This document shows, piece by piece, positions 10,516 through 21,737 of a DNA stretch of 64,000 nucleotides. The stretch covers positions 97,944,753 through 98,008,752 of the forward strand of contig CM046000.1 in assembly GCA_025175895.1 (NCBI GenBank), read 5' to 3'. Source of the DNA: Wurfbainia villosa. Its lineage: Eukaryota > Streptophyta > Magnoliopsida > Zingiberales > Zingiberaceae. The translations under genes and the position numbers were made by a program. The notes under the pieces are model-generated. The model was not told the DNA's origin and did not search any database. It saw only the letters and a list, made by a program, of their open reading frames with translations. Each line of letters starts with the position of its first letter. The stretch's first letter is position 1.

Positions 10516-12096
10516 ATGGCCGGCTTCATCCAACCACCAAAATTCGATGGAGATTTTGCTTGGTGGAGGAAACGGATGGAGGTATATCTAGAAACTGATT
10601 TTGATTTTATGATTATTATATAAAACGGTTTTGAAATGCCTAGGGACAAGTACAACAAGCCAATTGAGAAGTCAAAATGGACCCAAGACCAAATCAAAGA
10701 CTTCAAGACAAATCTCAAGGTAATCAAGTTGATTAGTGATTTGTTGCCTAACACTATTTGGTCTAGATTGGGTGATTATAGGGATGCAAGGGAATTATGG
10801 AATAAGGTAATGAAATTCCAAGAAAATTCCCAATCGGCACAAGTAGAGGAGAATGCCGAAGAAGAGGCACCCACAACATTTGAAGATGTTGTTGATTTAG
10901 TGGAGACCTCCACCTCTAGCATTGAGGGGGAGGAAAGACAATCTTCCATCCCGGAGCAAGAACAAGAAGCATCTACATCCGGGAGAAGTGAAGATCATGA
11001 AGAGGCCTCCACCACCTCCCTAGGTAACTCAAGTGTCATTATTTTAAATAAAAATCACATAATATGCTTTGAGTGTAGGGAGAAAGGGCACTACAAGAGT
11101 AAATGCCCTAAATTGGACAAAAAGAAGGCATCGACATCAAAAGTCAACCCAAAGTCAAACGATACCGGTGTTCCCAAAATCAAGAGCAAAGAGCACATTG
11201 TGTGCTTCAAATGCAATCAAAAGGGACACTACCGAAGCCAATGCCCTAGGGGGAGGAAGAAAGGGCAAGAAGGTGCAACTCATGTAGGGGGAGCTCCTAA
11301 AGCTAACCCTAAGGTACATTTAGTTAATGCACCTTTAATTCCTAAAGTAAAAAAGCATGCAAAAAATTATTTTAGTTCTCTTGCAATCATAAATGAAAAG
11401 CATGCTAGGAGAAATGATAAGGTTTATTGCTTAGGTGCTAAGCATGTTAGTTTCTCTAAGGACAAACCTAGGGCCAATAACACTAGACCTATTTTACCTA
11501 GGGAGTCAATTAGGAAAGTTCAAGAAAACTTGGGTGTTAATCCCAAGAAATCTAGGCACATGCCTAAAAAGAAAATCATTCCTCAAAAATATAATGAAAA
11601 TTCAAAATTGAGGAAATTAGAGCTAGAGAACCAAGCCTTGAGGTCAAGGCTAGAAAAATTGAAGAAGACCCTAGAAATAATATCAAATTAAGTTAAGGGG
11701 TCAAATGTCCAAAAATCAAGACCTAGGAAGCAAGAAATATCTAAGGGCAAGAAGGGTTTGGGTCACAAACCTATGTCCTACCATAATGTTCCATTTGATT
11801 ATGGAACAACATCTAGGACTAGAAAAACCAAGGCTAATAGGGAAGTTATCTCTAAGTCTAGCCATGGTGTATGTTTAGTGGCCAAGGACTTAAGAAAAAC
11901 CAAGAAGGCCACTAGGAAGGTCAATGGAGGAGTCACCTCTAGAGTTGACCTAGGAAAGACCCAAAAGGCTATGGCTTCAAAGCCTAAAAGGGTCATTAGG
12001 AAGGTATCTAGGGAAGTTATCCCTAGGAAATACCTTGTTAACCCAAGGAGCTCCAATAGATATTGGGTTCCTAAGAGCGTGATTGATTCACGCTAA
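10516..12096 (+). pseudogene. gag: Gag of element B (two in-frame stops)
   Basis: The start ATG at 10516 gives MAGFIQPPKFDGDFAWWRKR, the usual N-terminus of this copia gag type. The frame runs 527 codons with no frameshift but with TAA at 10621 and TAA at 11689. The first third matches the capsid-like UBN2/gag region. Two CCHC zinc knuckles follow at about residues 177-191 (CFECREKGHYKSKC) and 232-246 (CFKCNQKGHYRSQC). A coiled-coil-like segment lies before the second stop. The end NRYWVPKSVIDSR corresponds to NLYWVPKSILKG in A. In complete relatives protease follows here; instead noncoding DNA follows. A product would be particle protein only. Two stops in a single uninterrupted frame suggest fairly recent decay. 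Confidence 0.85.
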
Positions 12097-13679
12097 ATGG
12101 GTTAGGGTGTGTCAACCCTAAGTGGATGGGTAGTTAACCTAACCATAGTAGAGTTGACACATTAGGGTGTGCCAATATGCTTGAGAAGTCAAAAATAATT
12201 AAATTGGCACAATTAGGTCTTAGAGGTATTGGTGTGCCATTTTGGGTTTTTGGCACACTAGGGAAATGAATGGCAATAAGGCAAAATAGAATTAATCCCT
12301 AAAAATGGCAAATTAATTTTAACACTTAGGTATTCTATACCTTAGTATATTTTACTTGCCATGATTTGTTTGCCTTGCCATGTCATGACATCATTCTCAT
12401 TTTTATTTATAAAAATGTCATGATAATGTTTAGACTTATGTTTGTATGTCATGTATGCTTAATTTTCATTCACATGCCATGACATCATGATTTTGGCATA
12501 TGTCTTTATCTATATCATAATTATGCCATAATCATCATCATGCATAAATTAAAATGAAATTAAGGACTATGGCATGATTTGATGGGAATCAAATAATATT
12601 GCCTTAGAAATATGCATGAGAATTTAAAAGAACAAAAACCCACATCTCACTAGATTAATTGCCTTGAATGTGTTTTACACATCTAGATATTTGTGAGATG
12701 TTTAGGAAAATGAAAATAAAGGTTTTGAAAACATTTTGAAAATATTTTAAAAAACCTTGGTGAAGCCTATCTTGTGATAGCTATCACCATTGAATAGGAT
12801 GATACAAAGAAGGCTTATTATTAAAGCTTTTCTAAAATTTTAAACTTTGTATCAATCTCCTAATTTAATGGGTAAAATAATTTTCCAATATTTTTCACCC
12901 ATAATGTTTAGGATAAGTAATATGCATATGAAATTTCACGAATTCTAAACTTATGTATATTTACTTATGGATTTCGAAAATCCATTTCTGAAAAAATCAA
13001 AATCGCAGATCGATTATCGATCGCCATGGATGGCGATCGACGAGTGGCGTGACCGTGATTTACGATTTGATCGCTAAGCTGATTTCGGGTAAATCTTGTT
13101 GGTTAGGCCCATGTTCAGCTATGTTTTGGTCCCCTAACCACTTATAACCCTAGGATATGCTTGAGAGAGCATTAGAGAGGGTGGAAATCCATTGGATATG
13201 GATTAGGAGTTGGGTTGAGGGTGAGTATCAATTTTAAGGTGGAAGAGAGTTCATTGTTGAACTTTGCCTTAATTTTGATTTGGTTAATGTTCCTATTGGC
13301 TTAGGGACTCTCCAAGAACATTGTTAGTGCAATGGTCAAGGGGGAGCAAGCCTCTAGGGGGAGGTATCCATCATGGGAAGATGGATGTGTATTTCCTCAT
13401 GGGAGGAAAATTGGGTTGCCTCTCTTTAAGTGATATGGGATCACTAGAAAGATTGTAGGCATGTGTTCCTCCAAGGGAGAGATTGTAAGATCTCATTGGG
13501 ATATGAGACATTCATACCCTTGGGGAGGACCTTTTTGATGTAATGTCAAAAAGGGGGAGAAGTTACTAAGTTACCAATTAGGGTTCGTTGAAATTCTCAT
13601 TGGGATATGAGAATTGCCAATATGGGAGAATTGGTAGACTTGAGATGGTAGTTTTGTCAATCATCAAAAAGGGGGAGAT
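12097..13679 (+). other. 3' noncoding region of element B
   Basis: AT-rich DNA takes the place of pol. It contains the inverted repeat at 12642-12701, GATCG-type sequence at 13010-13045 where A and D have CAGTCGACTG, several short GGGAG blocks (13330-13560), and the polypurine tract AAAAAGGGGGAGAT at 13666-13679. No protein-like frame was seen in either direction. Confidence 0.7.
12642..12701 (+). repeat. Conserved ACATCTCAC/GTGAGATGT inverted repeat (B)
   Basis: Perfect 9-bp arms at 12642-12650 and 12693-12701 enclose 42 nt. The right arm is followed by TTAGGAA, as in D and nearly as in C. The loop holds a smaller inverted repeat, GTGTTTTACAC. Confidence 0.75.
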
Positions 13680-15150
13680 TGTTGGTGCAATCGGCCCAAC
13701 ATTACCTTGATGGTATTTTGATGATAGACAAAACTCATGACATGGGATTGTCATGGGAAAGTCCAACATGGGGTTGGCATGGAAAATCCAAGCATGGAGC
13801 TTGGTGTGGAAGTCCAAGGGGGAAGCCTTGGCATGGGAAAGTCCAAAGCATTGCGAAGTCGTGCGCTTGGTGCTTGGCATGGGAAATCCAAAGCATTGCG
13901 GCCGTGCGCTTGGTGTAGTGAGAAATGCATTGCGAAGCCGTGCGCTTGGTGCATTTGGGAAGTCTTGAGAACTTGGCAAGTTCACTAGGCTCGGGGTCCT
14001 TGAGTCGGTGAAGGATGGCATTGCGAAGCCGTGCGCTTGGTGCATCCGAGGGACCGCCGGACGGGGAGCGAATGGAGTGAGCCCAAAGGGAAGCATACTT
14101 CTAGGGCATGAGACGCGAAGGATGGCGTTGAGAAGTCGTGCGCTTGGCGCATCCGAGGGACGTAGGCCGAGGGAAGAGAGCTTCGGTGGGGAACTCCATG
14201 AGGGATAAGGTGGACTTGGCCAAGTGGCTAAGGCCCGAGTGTCGGAGGCTCAAACTTGATGTTTGAGGGTTTACCCGACGGTCGGATGCTCAAACAACTT
14301 GGTGTTTGAGGTTTTGCGACATCGATCGGCCGACATAGGTGCCGGTTCGGTGATCCAAGTCGACTAGAGTTCGACCGGTGTAAGGCTAGGGTTTTGTGCT
14401 TGCGATCGCGCCATGGACATAGCGATCGGCTAGAGGATAATGATCGGTGATGGGAATATCGCGAGCACATAACGCTCCGTAGCCGACTGGGCAGTCGACT
14501 ACTGGGTCACCAGTCGACTGATGGGCATCATCAGTCGACTGGTAGGTGATCCGTTGGAACTTGTCCGACGTGGATCTGGCCATTGTGAGACAACGGCTAC
14601 AGGGGCAGTCGACTGGGGCCTTTTGGCAGTCGACTGCTAGGCGCGAAAATAGCTTGATGCAGGTTATAAATGGAGCACGAGTTGGAGGATTTCGCCAAGT
14701 CTTTTGTGGAGCTATTGGAGGGGAATTGCTGCTGCATTCCAGTCCTTCAAGATCCAATCAAAGCAAGCAACAAGCAAAGCGATCAAAGCAATCGGTGAAA
14801 GTTTTCTTTTGTATTGTATTTGTGTATTTGCTTGTATTTCTATATTACATTATAATTGCTTGTGAGAGGTTTCTCCACCTCCGACGTGTTGTCGAGAAGG
14901 AGTGTTATAGTTAGTGCCGTGCGCATAACTAGAGCTCGGTGAGCTCGCCCGTGGAGTAGGAACCATTCGGTTCCGAACCACGTACATCTTGTGTTGTGTG
15001 ATTGTGTATTGTTGTTAGTTTCATTATTATTGTTATTCCGCTGCACTAACGACAATCGTAGACAAGCAACGCAAGAAGAACGAACGAATTACGACATCCA
15101 TCGAACGAGGGCTATTCACCCCCTCTAGCCGGCCGTACCGATCCCCAACA
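13680..15150 (+). mobile_element. 3' LTR of element B
   Basis: It is near-identical to 9052-10457 along most of its length. It has five instead of four GCGAAGCCGTGCGCTTGG-type units (extra copy near 13928). At 14318-14460 palindromes present in the 5' LTR are replaced by GATCG-type sequence, whereas at 14485-14640 the palindromes are intact. This is the reverse of the 5' LTR. Confidence 0.9.
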
Positions 15151-15155
15151 CTTCC

Positions 15156-15979
15156 TAGTCCTCTTTCTCCTATCATGAGACTTGTTAAATTTAAAATTTT
15201 TCAATGCACGTCTTACATTCCTTACTATATAAGTCTCTTCATTACTATTCATTGAGGAGGAAGATTCGTCATCGGATGAGGAGGGTGGAGTCTCCTTCTT
15301 CTTCTTTCCTTTGTCGGCCACTAATGCTACTCCCCTTGATTGATTGATTGGATCTTCAACTATTCCTTCAAGCCTAGTTTCATGTAATTTCATGGTAGAA
15401 AAGAATTCTTCTAGAGTACTTACCTCTAGATTCATTGAGATGTAGAATGAATCTACCATGAAGCTCCACTCAGATAATCGGGGAAATGTGTCTATTGCTT
15501 TCATTATCATGTCTTTATTTAAAAGCTTCTCCCCAACACTAGACAGACCATTAATTATTTCTTTAAAATGAGTGTAGAGATAATTCCTTCTCCCATTTAT
15601 CTAGCTTGATGTTGTTCAATTGCGATCGGAGAAGGTCCCTTCTAGCTAGCTTGGCTTCGGATGTGCCTCCATGAAGTTCCACTAGCTTTCCCCACATTTC
15701 TTTGGCGCTAGAGCACTCGCCAATCCTATTAATCTCTTGTTGAGGAAGCATATTGTAGAGATGATGCTTGGCTTTCGAATTTGCAAGGTGCTCCTCTCTT
15801 TGCTTCTTAGTTCATCTTGATTTTTCGATTGACTTCCCCTCTTCATCCCTAGGTATCTCGAAACTAGTTTCCATAATAATCATAATATCGAAATTTGTTT
15901 CGAAAAATACCTCCATACGCTTTTTCTACCAAGCGAAGTCGCCTTCGAATTTGGGTGGATGGATGTTTGAGCCGGCCAT
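15156..15979 (-). pseudogene. gag: Gag of element A, N-terminal part
   Basis: The ATG at 15979 (minus strand) gives MAGSNIHPPKFEGDFAW, the counterpart of the B gag start, followed at once by a TAG where B has Trp. Further on lie a segment with SAKEMWGKLVELHGG and ARRDLLRSQLNNIKL, typical of copia capsid-like gag (UBN2), and an acidic Ser-rich stretch. The frame changes between 15563 and 15510. It ends in RRKRTRK where element B interrupts it; the next residues are the zinc knuckle at 9051. Confidence 0.8.
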
Positions 15980-16021
15980 TTCGTTGATTGTTGTGGCGGT
16001 GAGTCCGGTGATAATCTTCTC

Positions 16022-16033
16022 ACTATGATATCA
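16022..16033 (-). promoter_or_regulatory. Degenerate initiator-Met PBS of element A
   Basis: The minus strand reads TGATATCATAGT two bases inside the 5' LTR. It matches TGGTATCAGAGC at 9 of 12 positions, with changes consistent with point mutation. Confidence 0.7.
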
Positions 16034-16035
16034 CT

Positions 16036-17510
16036 TGTTGGAGGATCGTGGCCCGACTAGAAGGGGGGTTGAATAACTCGATGTCGTAGATGGAAATCGC
16101 TCATCTTAATTGTCTACGAGAATGATTAGCGCAGCAAAAATAATGCTAAAGCAAAAGACAATTAAGCAAATACAAGAAGTAAAGAGACAAACGCTAACAC
16201 AATTATGTAACGTGGTTCACGACCCTTGCCGCTAGTCCACGGACGATTCGTAAGGCGAATCACTCCCCAACTCAAATCACTAATCTCTCCTTTAGCTTAA
16301 ACAAGGTGGAGGTAACCTCTTTACAACAAATCACTCTTTCTTACAATAGAATAGAAGAAAGCACAAGGAAGAGGAGCGGAAAATGTTTAGGGCACTTGGG
16401 AGTATGAATGAGAGTTAAGCATTAACCTACCCAAGGACTCCTCTTATAGAGAGGAAGCCATTCTTCTTGTTGGGCATGCAGCAGTCGATTGCTGCATGCC
16501 AATAGTTGACTGATGCTGTAGTCGTTGTCTCACAATCACTTCATAAACGTTGGTATCCAGCCAACAGATAACCCATCAATAGACTGACAGACCTTATCAG
16601 TCGACTGATAGAACCATCAGTTGATTGCTCCAAGCAATCAATCGACTCAAAATGGTTTTGTGCCCACGACACCCTTGAACAGTCGATTGTCATCCCTTAG
16701 CGATCGGTGATGGTGCGATAATCATTATCAAAGCCCTTACTGATCGGCTGGGCGAAACCCATCATTCGAACACGCGGTCGATCGCTCTGATTTGGATCGA
16801 TCCTATCTATTATGATCGGGTGTTGAGTAAAACCTCAAACAAACACTTGTTTGAGCATCCGACGATCAAGTAAACCTCAAACCACCTGTTTGAACATCCG
16901 ACACTTCCATTCATTGGGTAGAAACCTCAAACTCATGTTTGAGCATCTGACTTATTCAATTATCGAGTAAAACCTCAAACACAAGTTTGAGTGTCGGACT
17001 TGTCGGGTAAAACCTCAAACCTAAGTTTGAGTGTCTAACACGTGACTTAGCCATTCGACCAAGTTCACCTATGAGCTACCCCGTCTCGGGTTACAATCGC
17101 TCAATCTCTCATCTTCCCATGGAGTCCCTCATCAAAACTCTCTTCGTCCGGCCACGTCCCTCGGATGCACTAAGCCCTTCACGTCTCGGGTTACAATCGC
17201 TCAATCTCTCCAGTGTCACCCTTCACGTCTTGCTCCGAAGTTTGCTTCCTTTGACTTTACTCCAATGCTCCTCGTCCGGCGGTCCCTCGGATGCACCAAG
17301 TGTACGCTTCTGCAATGTCATCCTTCACTGACTCAAGAACCCGAACCATGAGATGGTGAACTCGCCAATGCTTTCATCAAGTCAACCATGTGTGATTCAC
17401 TTAAGTCCTGCACAACTTAAACACACATATTAAATCACATAAACAACCTAACTTAAACTCTTTGTCACACACATCAAAACCAAACCATACTTGGGTTAAT
17501 TGCCCTAACA
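16036..17510 (-). mobile_element. 5' LTR of element A
   Basis: It pairs with 5778-7209. The TATA box is at 16441-16451 (minus). Palindromes are partly intact up to about 16690. From about 16696 to 16830 the positions that carry CAGTCGACTG in the other LTR read GATCG/CGATCG-type sequence. An extra partial copy of GTCTCGGGTTACAATCGCTC appears at about 17182-17202. It is followed directly by the target duplication TGAAG (17511-17515). Confidence 0.85.
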
Positions 17511-17775
17511 TGAAGAAGGGGAACTCATGGGCTCTGAAGGTGAAGGAGAAGAAGCAAGGGAAAGGACGAAGGTCAAAGGTGGCAGGGAAATAGAAATGTC
17601 AGCTATAAGGGAGGATGTAGAGGTGTTTGGGAAGAAGGCTGTGACCAAAGAGTTTCCTTTGGAGCATACAGGGATTAAAGACGAGAAGCAGGGGGGGCTC
17701 AGTGGTGGAGGAAGGGGGTCAAAGGTTTCCAGCTAGACTACAAAGGAGGTAGTACTTATAGGTGGAGGCGACGAC
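17511..17775 (-). other. Ser/Pro-rich minus frame fragment (older sequence)
   Basis: This piece lies between elements A and C and belonged, before those insertions, with 5737-5777 on one side and 35424-36176 on the other. The minus strand is open except for one TAG and reads as a Ser/Pro/Thr-rich polypeptide. The plus strand has a 69-codon frame of low complexity, probably its shadow. No family recognised. It may be part of the same old element as the 151-bp array, or a host fragment. Confidence 0.3.
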
Positions 17776-18873
17776 TGTAGTATCGTAAAAGCGCTAGAGG
17801 GGGGTGAATGGCACGCGATAAATTTTTTTCATACATTATGATTTATGACAAAGATAGAAGTAATTGCACAGCAGAAAAGTAAAGAACACAAGTTTGTTTT
17901 ACTTGGTTCACAACCTAACGGTTGCTAATCCAAGACCCTTGCGATCCTAGACCGCTTACGGAGGGCAATTCACTAACAATCTCCTCCTCATTAGAGGTAG
18001 GAGACAATGGATACACAAAAGCAAAGATCGAGGAAGAGGGACAATCCCACCTCTCCTCTTAATGAAAGAAAACATGACAAATGAAAGCTTGATTACACTT
18101 GAAATATTTGAAATGAATAGTAAAAGTGATATCGACGACGAACAGATCTTGAAGTCGAGGATGTGTCGTCGGTGTTGCGGCAACGCTTCATCATCGTAGA
18201 GTTGTCGTAGAGAAGCGACATTGTGGGAGCATTTTGGAAGCTTGGAATGATATAAAAATGAGTGAATCACATGTCTTTTTATAGCCTTTGAAGCCCCCTA
18301 AACGATGAGATGAAGATCCACCAAAAGAGGCCACCTCACCCTAAGATAAGGGGATGAGGTTTGACTCTCATCGAAACTAGAAAATTGAATGGCAGTCGAC
18401 TGTTCACCCTCATCAGTTGACTGATTCCATCAGCAGTCGACCGCTAACAGCCATCAGTCGATTGATGGCTAGGTTTTTTGATTGTAGCAAGTAGAGGTAA
18501 AATCTGACAACCACTTACCATCCGATCTCGACCTAGACCTTCCACTGGAAGCCTTAGTCGGATCGCCGCCTAAAAATATCCCCGTACAAAGGACCCTACC
18601 TTACCTTCACTCACACTCGAGCTTACCTTAGTGACTTGTAGCTTAGCCTTTGGTCTCCACCTGGATTCTTCGACTCCCTCCGAAGTTCTCCCGGTGTCGC
18701 CCGACCACCGTGGTTTCTCAACATGAGATTCTCCGGGTGTCGCCGACCTTCAGCTCAGCTTAATCACTCTTGCACACTTGGTTCAGCTCATTAGACAACA
18801 ATATGACCTTAGCTTTGGGTCTTTTCCATAATTAAAATCTAGGTTCGATTATCTGGTGCCTATTGCATCAACA
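17776..18873 (-). mobile_element. 3' LTR of element C
   Basis: 1098 bp. TATA box (CTATAAAAAG on minus) at 18275-18284. Palindrome CAGTCGACTG at 18393-18402 with variants CAGTTGACTG and CAGTCGATTG nearby. After 18873 the plus strand is pyrimidine-rich (ATCTCTCTCTTTTTTA), giving a minus-strand polypurine tract. Confidence 0.85.
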
Positions 18874-19850
18874 ATCTCTCTCTTTTTTATCTATGGCAAA
18901 CCGACACAAAGTTAAGGGAAATATTAATGCATAAAAGTGCATTAAGTAAGTGAAATGATTATTATGAATATGAAATAAGCATAAATATGAAAGAAGCATA
19001 AATGCACAACTTAGTAAGTTAGTGTGAGTAACTTAGTAAGTTAGCATAAGTAGGAGTATGAGTAAAACTCTTTTTCAAGTCCTCCCCCTTGAGGTAGCCT
19101 CCCCCTTGACCTTAGGTGAGTACTTGAAAAAGGATCTTAGCTCTCCCCCTTATTGTTTTGCTACTTAAAAAGTTAAGTAATCAATATTACTTAACATTGG
19201 CCTAAATGTTTAAGTTAAATTTAAGTTAAGTTAGCAAAAATTAATTTTTGATCTCTTAACTTTGGCCTTTTTCTCCCCCTGTTGCCATTAAAAAGGTTAA
19301 GTTAAGTAATCACTTACTTAACTTTGGCCTGATGGTTTTAAGTTTAGATTTAAGTTAAGTTATCAAAAAAAATTTTGATCCCTTAACTTTGGCTTTTTCT
19401 CCCCCTTTTGCCATAAATCGAATAGTGTGGGGGTTTATAGAAAAAACTTTTTCGAAACATAGTGATTATGTTTTATAAGTCCAAGCATGTTCCTATTAGA
19501 TTATGAAAATAATACTTTAAACATAATCTCAATTAATAGTATGTTCAACTCTATTAGACTTGATTGATATAGAATGATCAATAAGTCCTGATTAGAGTTG
19601 GTTAATTTAGATAATTATACTTCATGGTTCATGTTGATGTACTAGATCTACATCTGGAACCAGGAGTGAGGTCCTAACATCTCACGCCCATCTATGTGGC
19701 TATGTACACAAACACATTAGTCCTATGTATTGTGAGATGTGTTGGCTCCTTAAATCTATAAGTGCATGCTTTCTAGGGTAAGCCCTAGGCTAGTTCCATT
19801 TTGCATGAAAAATAAAAATAAAGTATAAAGAAAAATATAAGTTTTGAGTC
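18874..19850 (-). other. 3' noncoding region of element C
   Basis: AT-rich DNA has repeated CTCCCCCTT blocks and two related copies of a TAAGTTAAGT...CTTTGGCC stretch (about 19160-19270 and 19290-19400). It contains the inverted repeat at 19677-19740. No coding frame. Confidence 0.6.
19677..19740 (-). repeat. Conserved ACATCTCAC/GTGAGATGT inverted repeat (C)
   Basis: Perfect 9-bp arms at 19677-19685 and 19732-19740 enclose 46 nt whose sequence differs from A, B and D. Position is about 110 nt after the end of pol. Confidence 0.75.
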
Positions 19851-20632
19851 CTACTCTATTACGCACATACCTAATTTTTGTCTAAGCAGACTAAACTTTG
19901 CTTCGGGTAAGGGCTTGGTAAATAGATCTGCTAGGTTCGATTTGGACTCCACGTATTCGAATGTTCTCGGATAAAGTGGTGTTTGACCTCTATATGTTTG
20001 GTTCTAGAATGACAAATTGGGTTTTTGGTTAAATTAATTGAACTAATGTTGTCGATGTAAATTTTAGTGTTGTTAAAGTTTAACTTAAAGTCTTGGAGAG
20101 TGTGCTTCATCCAAAGGGGTTGAGCTACACACTCACCCATCGCGATGTATTCGGCTTCGGTGGTAGATAAGGCAACACAGTGTTGCTTTCTACTGCACCA
20201 GCTCACTAGACTCGAGCCGAGAAGTTGGCAACACCCACTCGTACTCTTTTTATCGAGTTTACTACTAGCATAATTCGAGTCGGAGTAGACGATTAGTTTG
20301 AACTCGTTAGATCTAGGGTACCAAATTCCTACGTTTAGTGTTCCCTTTAGATATCTAAGGATGTGTTTGACTAATGTTAGGTGTGACTCCTTAGCACAAG
20401 TTTGAAATCTTGCATACATACTCACTGTGAATAGTATATCGGGTCGACTCGTAGTTAAGTACAGGAGACTACCTATCACACTCCTATAGTATTTTAGGTC
20501 TATTGGTTTTTCATCTAAGTCTTCTCCTATATTGACATTTGTAGCCATTGGTGTATTTATTACCTTAGCGTTTTACATTCCAAATCTATTAATTAATTCC
20601 TTAGCATATTTATGTTGATGTAGGTAAATTCC
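19851..20632 (-). pseudogene. pol: Pol of element C: end of RT and RNase H
   Basis: Continuation of the frame broken by solo LTR K. It begins GIYLHQHKYAKELINRFGM, then a stop, then SVIGSLLYLTTSRPDILF and the RNase H domain with YSDSNYASSKLDKKSTSG, ALSTTEAEYIAMGEC and the LTKNPICHSRTKHIEVKHHF region. Near 19955 a short deletion shifts the frame; the tail NLADLFTKPLPEAKFSLLR is in another frame and ends at the stop at 19851. RNase H would remove the RNA strand during reverse transcription. Frameshift and stops make it inactive. Confidence 0.85.
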
Positions 20633-21737
20633 TGTTGGTGCAGGGGCACCAGATAATCGAACCTAGGTTTTGATTATGACAAAGATCCAAAGTTAAGGTC
20701 ATATTGTTATCTCATGAGCTGAATTAAGTGTCCAAGAAATGATTAAGCTAAGCCGAAGGTCAGTGACACCCGGAGAATCCCGAGTCGGGAAACCGTGATG
20801 GTCGGGCGACACCGGGAGAACTTCGTGGGAGTCGAAGAACCCAGGTGAAGACCGGAAGCAAAGCGATAGGTCATAAAGGACCAGAGGTAAGCATGAGTGC
20901 AAAGAGAGATGGTAAGGTCATATCCTCTGTACGGGGACGACCCTAGGCGATGATCCGACTAAGACTTCCAGTGGAAGATCTAGGTAGAGATCGGACAGTA
21001 AGAAACCATCGCATTTACCATTTTTTGTGCTAACTCTTTGCTGCAAGGAAGTGGCTAGGTTGGCAGTCAACTGTTGGCTATTGGCAGTCGACTGTTGCAC
21101 ATCAATCGACTAATGAAGGGCATCAGTCGACTGATGGCGACGAATCAGCCTTGTGTGCTAGGTCAAAAAGGATAACATTTGACGCCGCCACTTCGCGATA
21201 AGATAAGGTGTCACCCCGTGATAAGTTCCACAAATTGAGGATCTGGAACTAGACTAATTCCAAGGCACGAGTCTATAAAAGGAGGGGAGGACTCGAACCC
21301 AAAGATCATTAATTTGCTCCTAAGTGCTCCCACAACGCCAAGGTTCCGCATCAACGCTACAACACTGTAACGCCGACGCTGCACCAAGTTTCAACTTCTT
21401 AAGCATCGGTAGCTCAGTTAGTTATTTCATTACTTTGTACTTGGAGCTTTTTTTGTAAACGAGGTGAGGTAGGCTTGTTGCCTCATCCTCAAGTTTTGGT
21501 TTTGTTGTGATCATTGTCTCCTACCTTTAATGAGGAGGAGACTCTATAGTGAATTGCTCCTTTGTACGCGGTCAAGGATCGCGAGGCCTTGGAGTAGCAA
21601 CCGCTAGGTTGTGAACCAAGTAAAAATAAATTTTTCATATTTATTTTTCCGCTGCATCTCTTTATTTTTAATCGAACGAAAGAAAATATTTACGCTCACT
21701 ATTCACCCTCCCCCCTAGCACACTTTTCGATCCAACA
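20633..21737 (+). mobile_element. Solo LTR (K), element C family
   Basis: It reads TGTTGGTGCAGGGGCACC...GATCCAACA on the plus strand and matches the C LTR read on the minus strand, so it is a family member inserted the other way round. Flanks ATTCC (20628-20632) and ATTTC (21738-21742) are a target duplication with one mismatch. The TATA box CTATAAAAGG is at 21273-21282, with palindromes at 21085-21094 and 21124-21133 upstream. There is no internal sequence, so LTR-LTR recombination probably removed the rest. It splits the C reverse transcriptase. Confidence 0.88.

Larger units (their letters stand above)
9052..15150 (+). mobile_element. Element B: gag-only copia-type retrotransposon
   Basis: LTRs at 9052-10457 (1406 bp) and 13680-15150 (1471 bp) flank 3222 bp of internal sequence. 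The target duplication is perfect: CTTCC at 9047-9051 and 15151-15155. The element sits inside the gag of element A and opposite to it, so it is younger than A. The internal part has an initiator-Met PBS, gag (10516-12096), 1.6 kb of noncoding DNA and a polypurine tract. No pol motif was found. Like A it fits the TR-GAG description. Confidence 0.9.
5778..17510 (-). mobile_element. Element A: gag-only copia-type retrotransposon
   Basis: Two LTRs at 5778-7209 and 16036-17510 flank an internal region split by element B. Target duplications are perfect: TGAAG at 5773-5777 and at 17511-17515. Without B the internal part is only about 2.7 kb and contains gag and a 3' noncoding region; no protease, integrase, reverse transcriptase or RNase H motif was found. 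It therefore resembles the plant class called TR-GAG (terminal repeats plus gag), which must be mobilised by enzymes from another element. Gag is interrupted, so this copy is dead. Confidence 0.85.
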
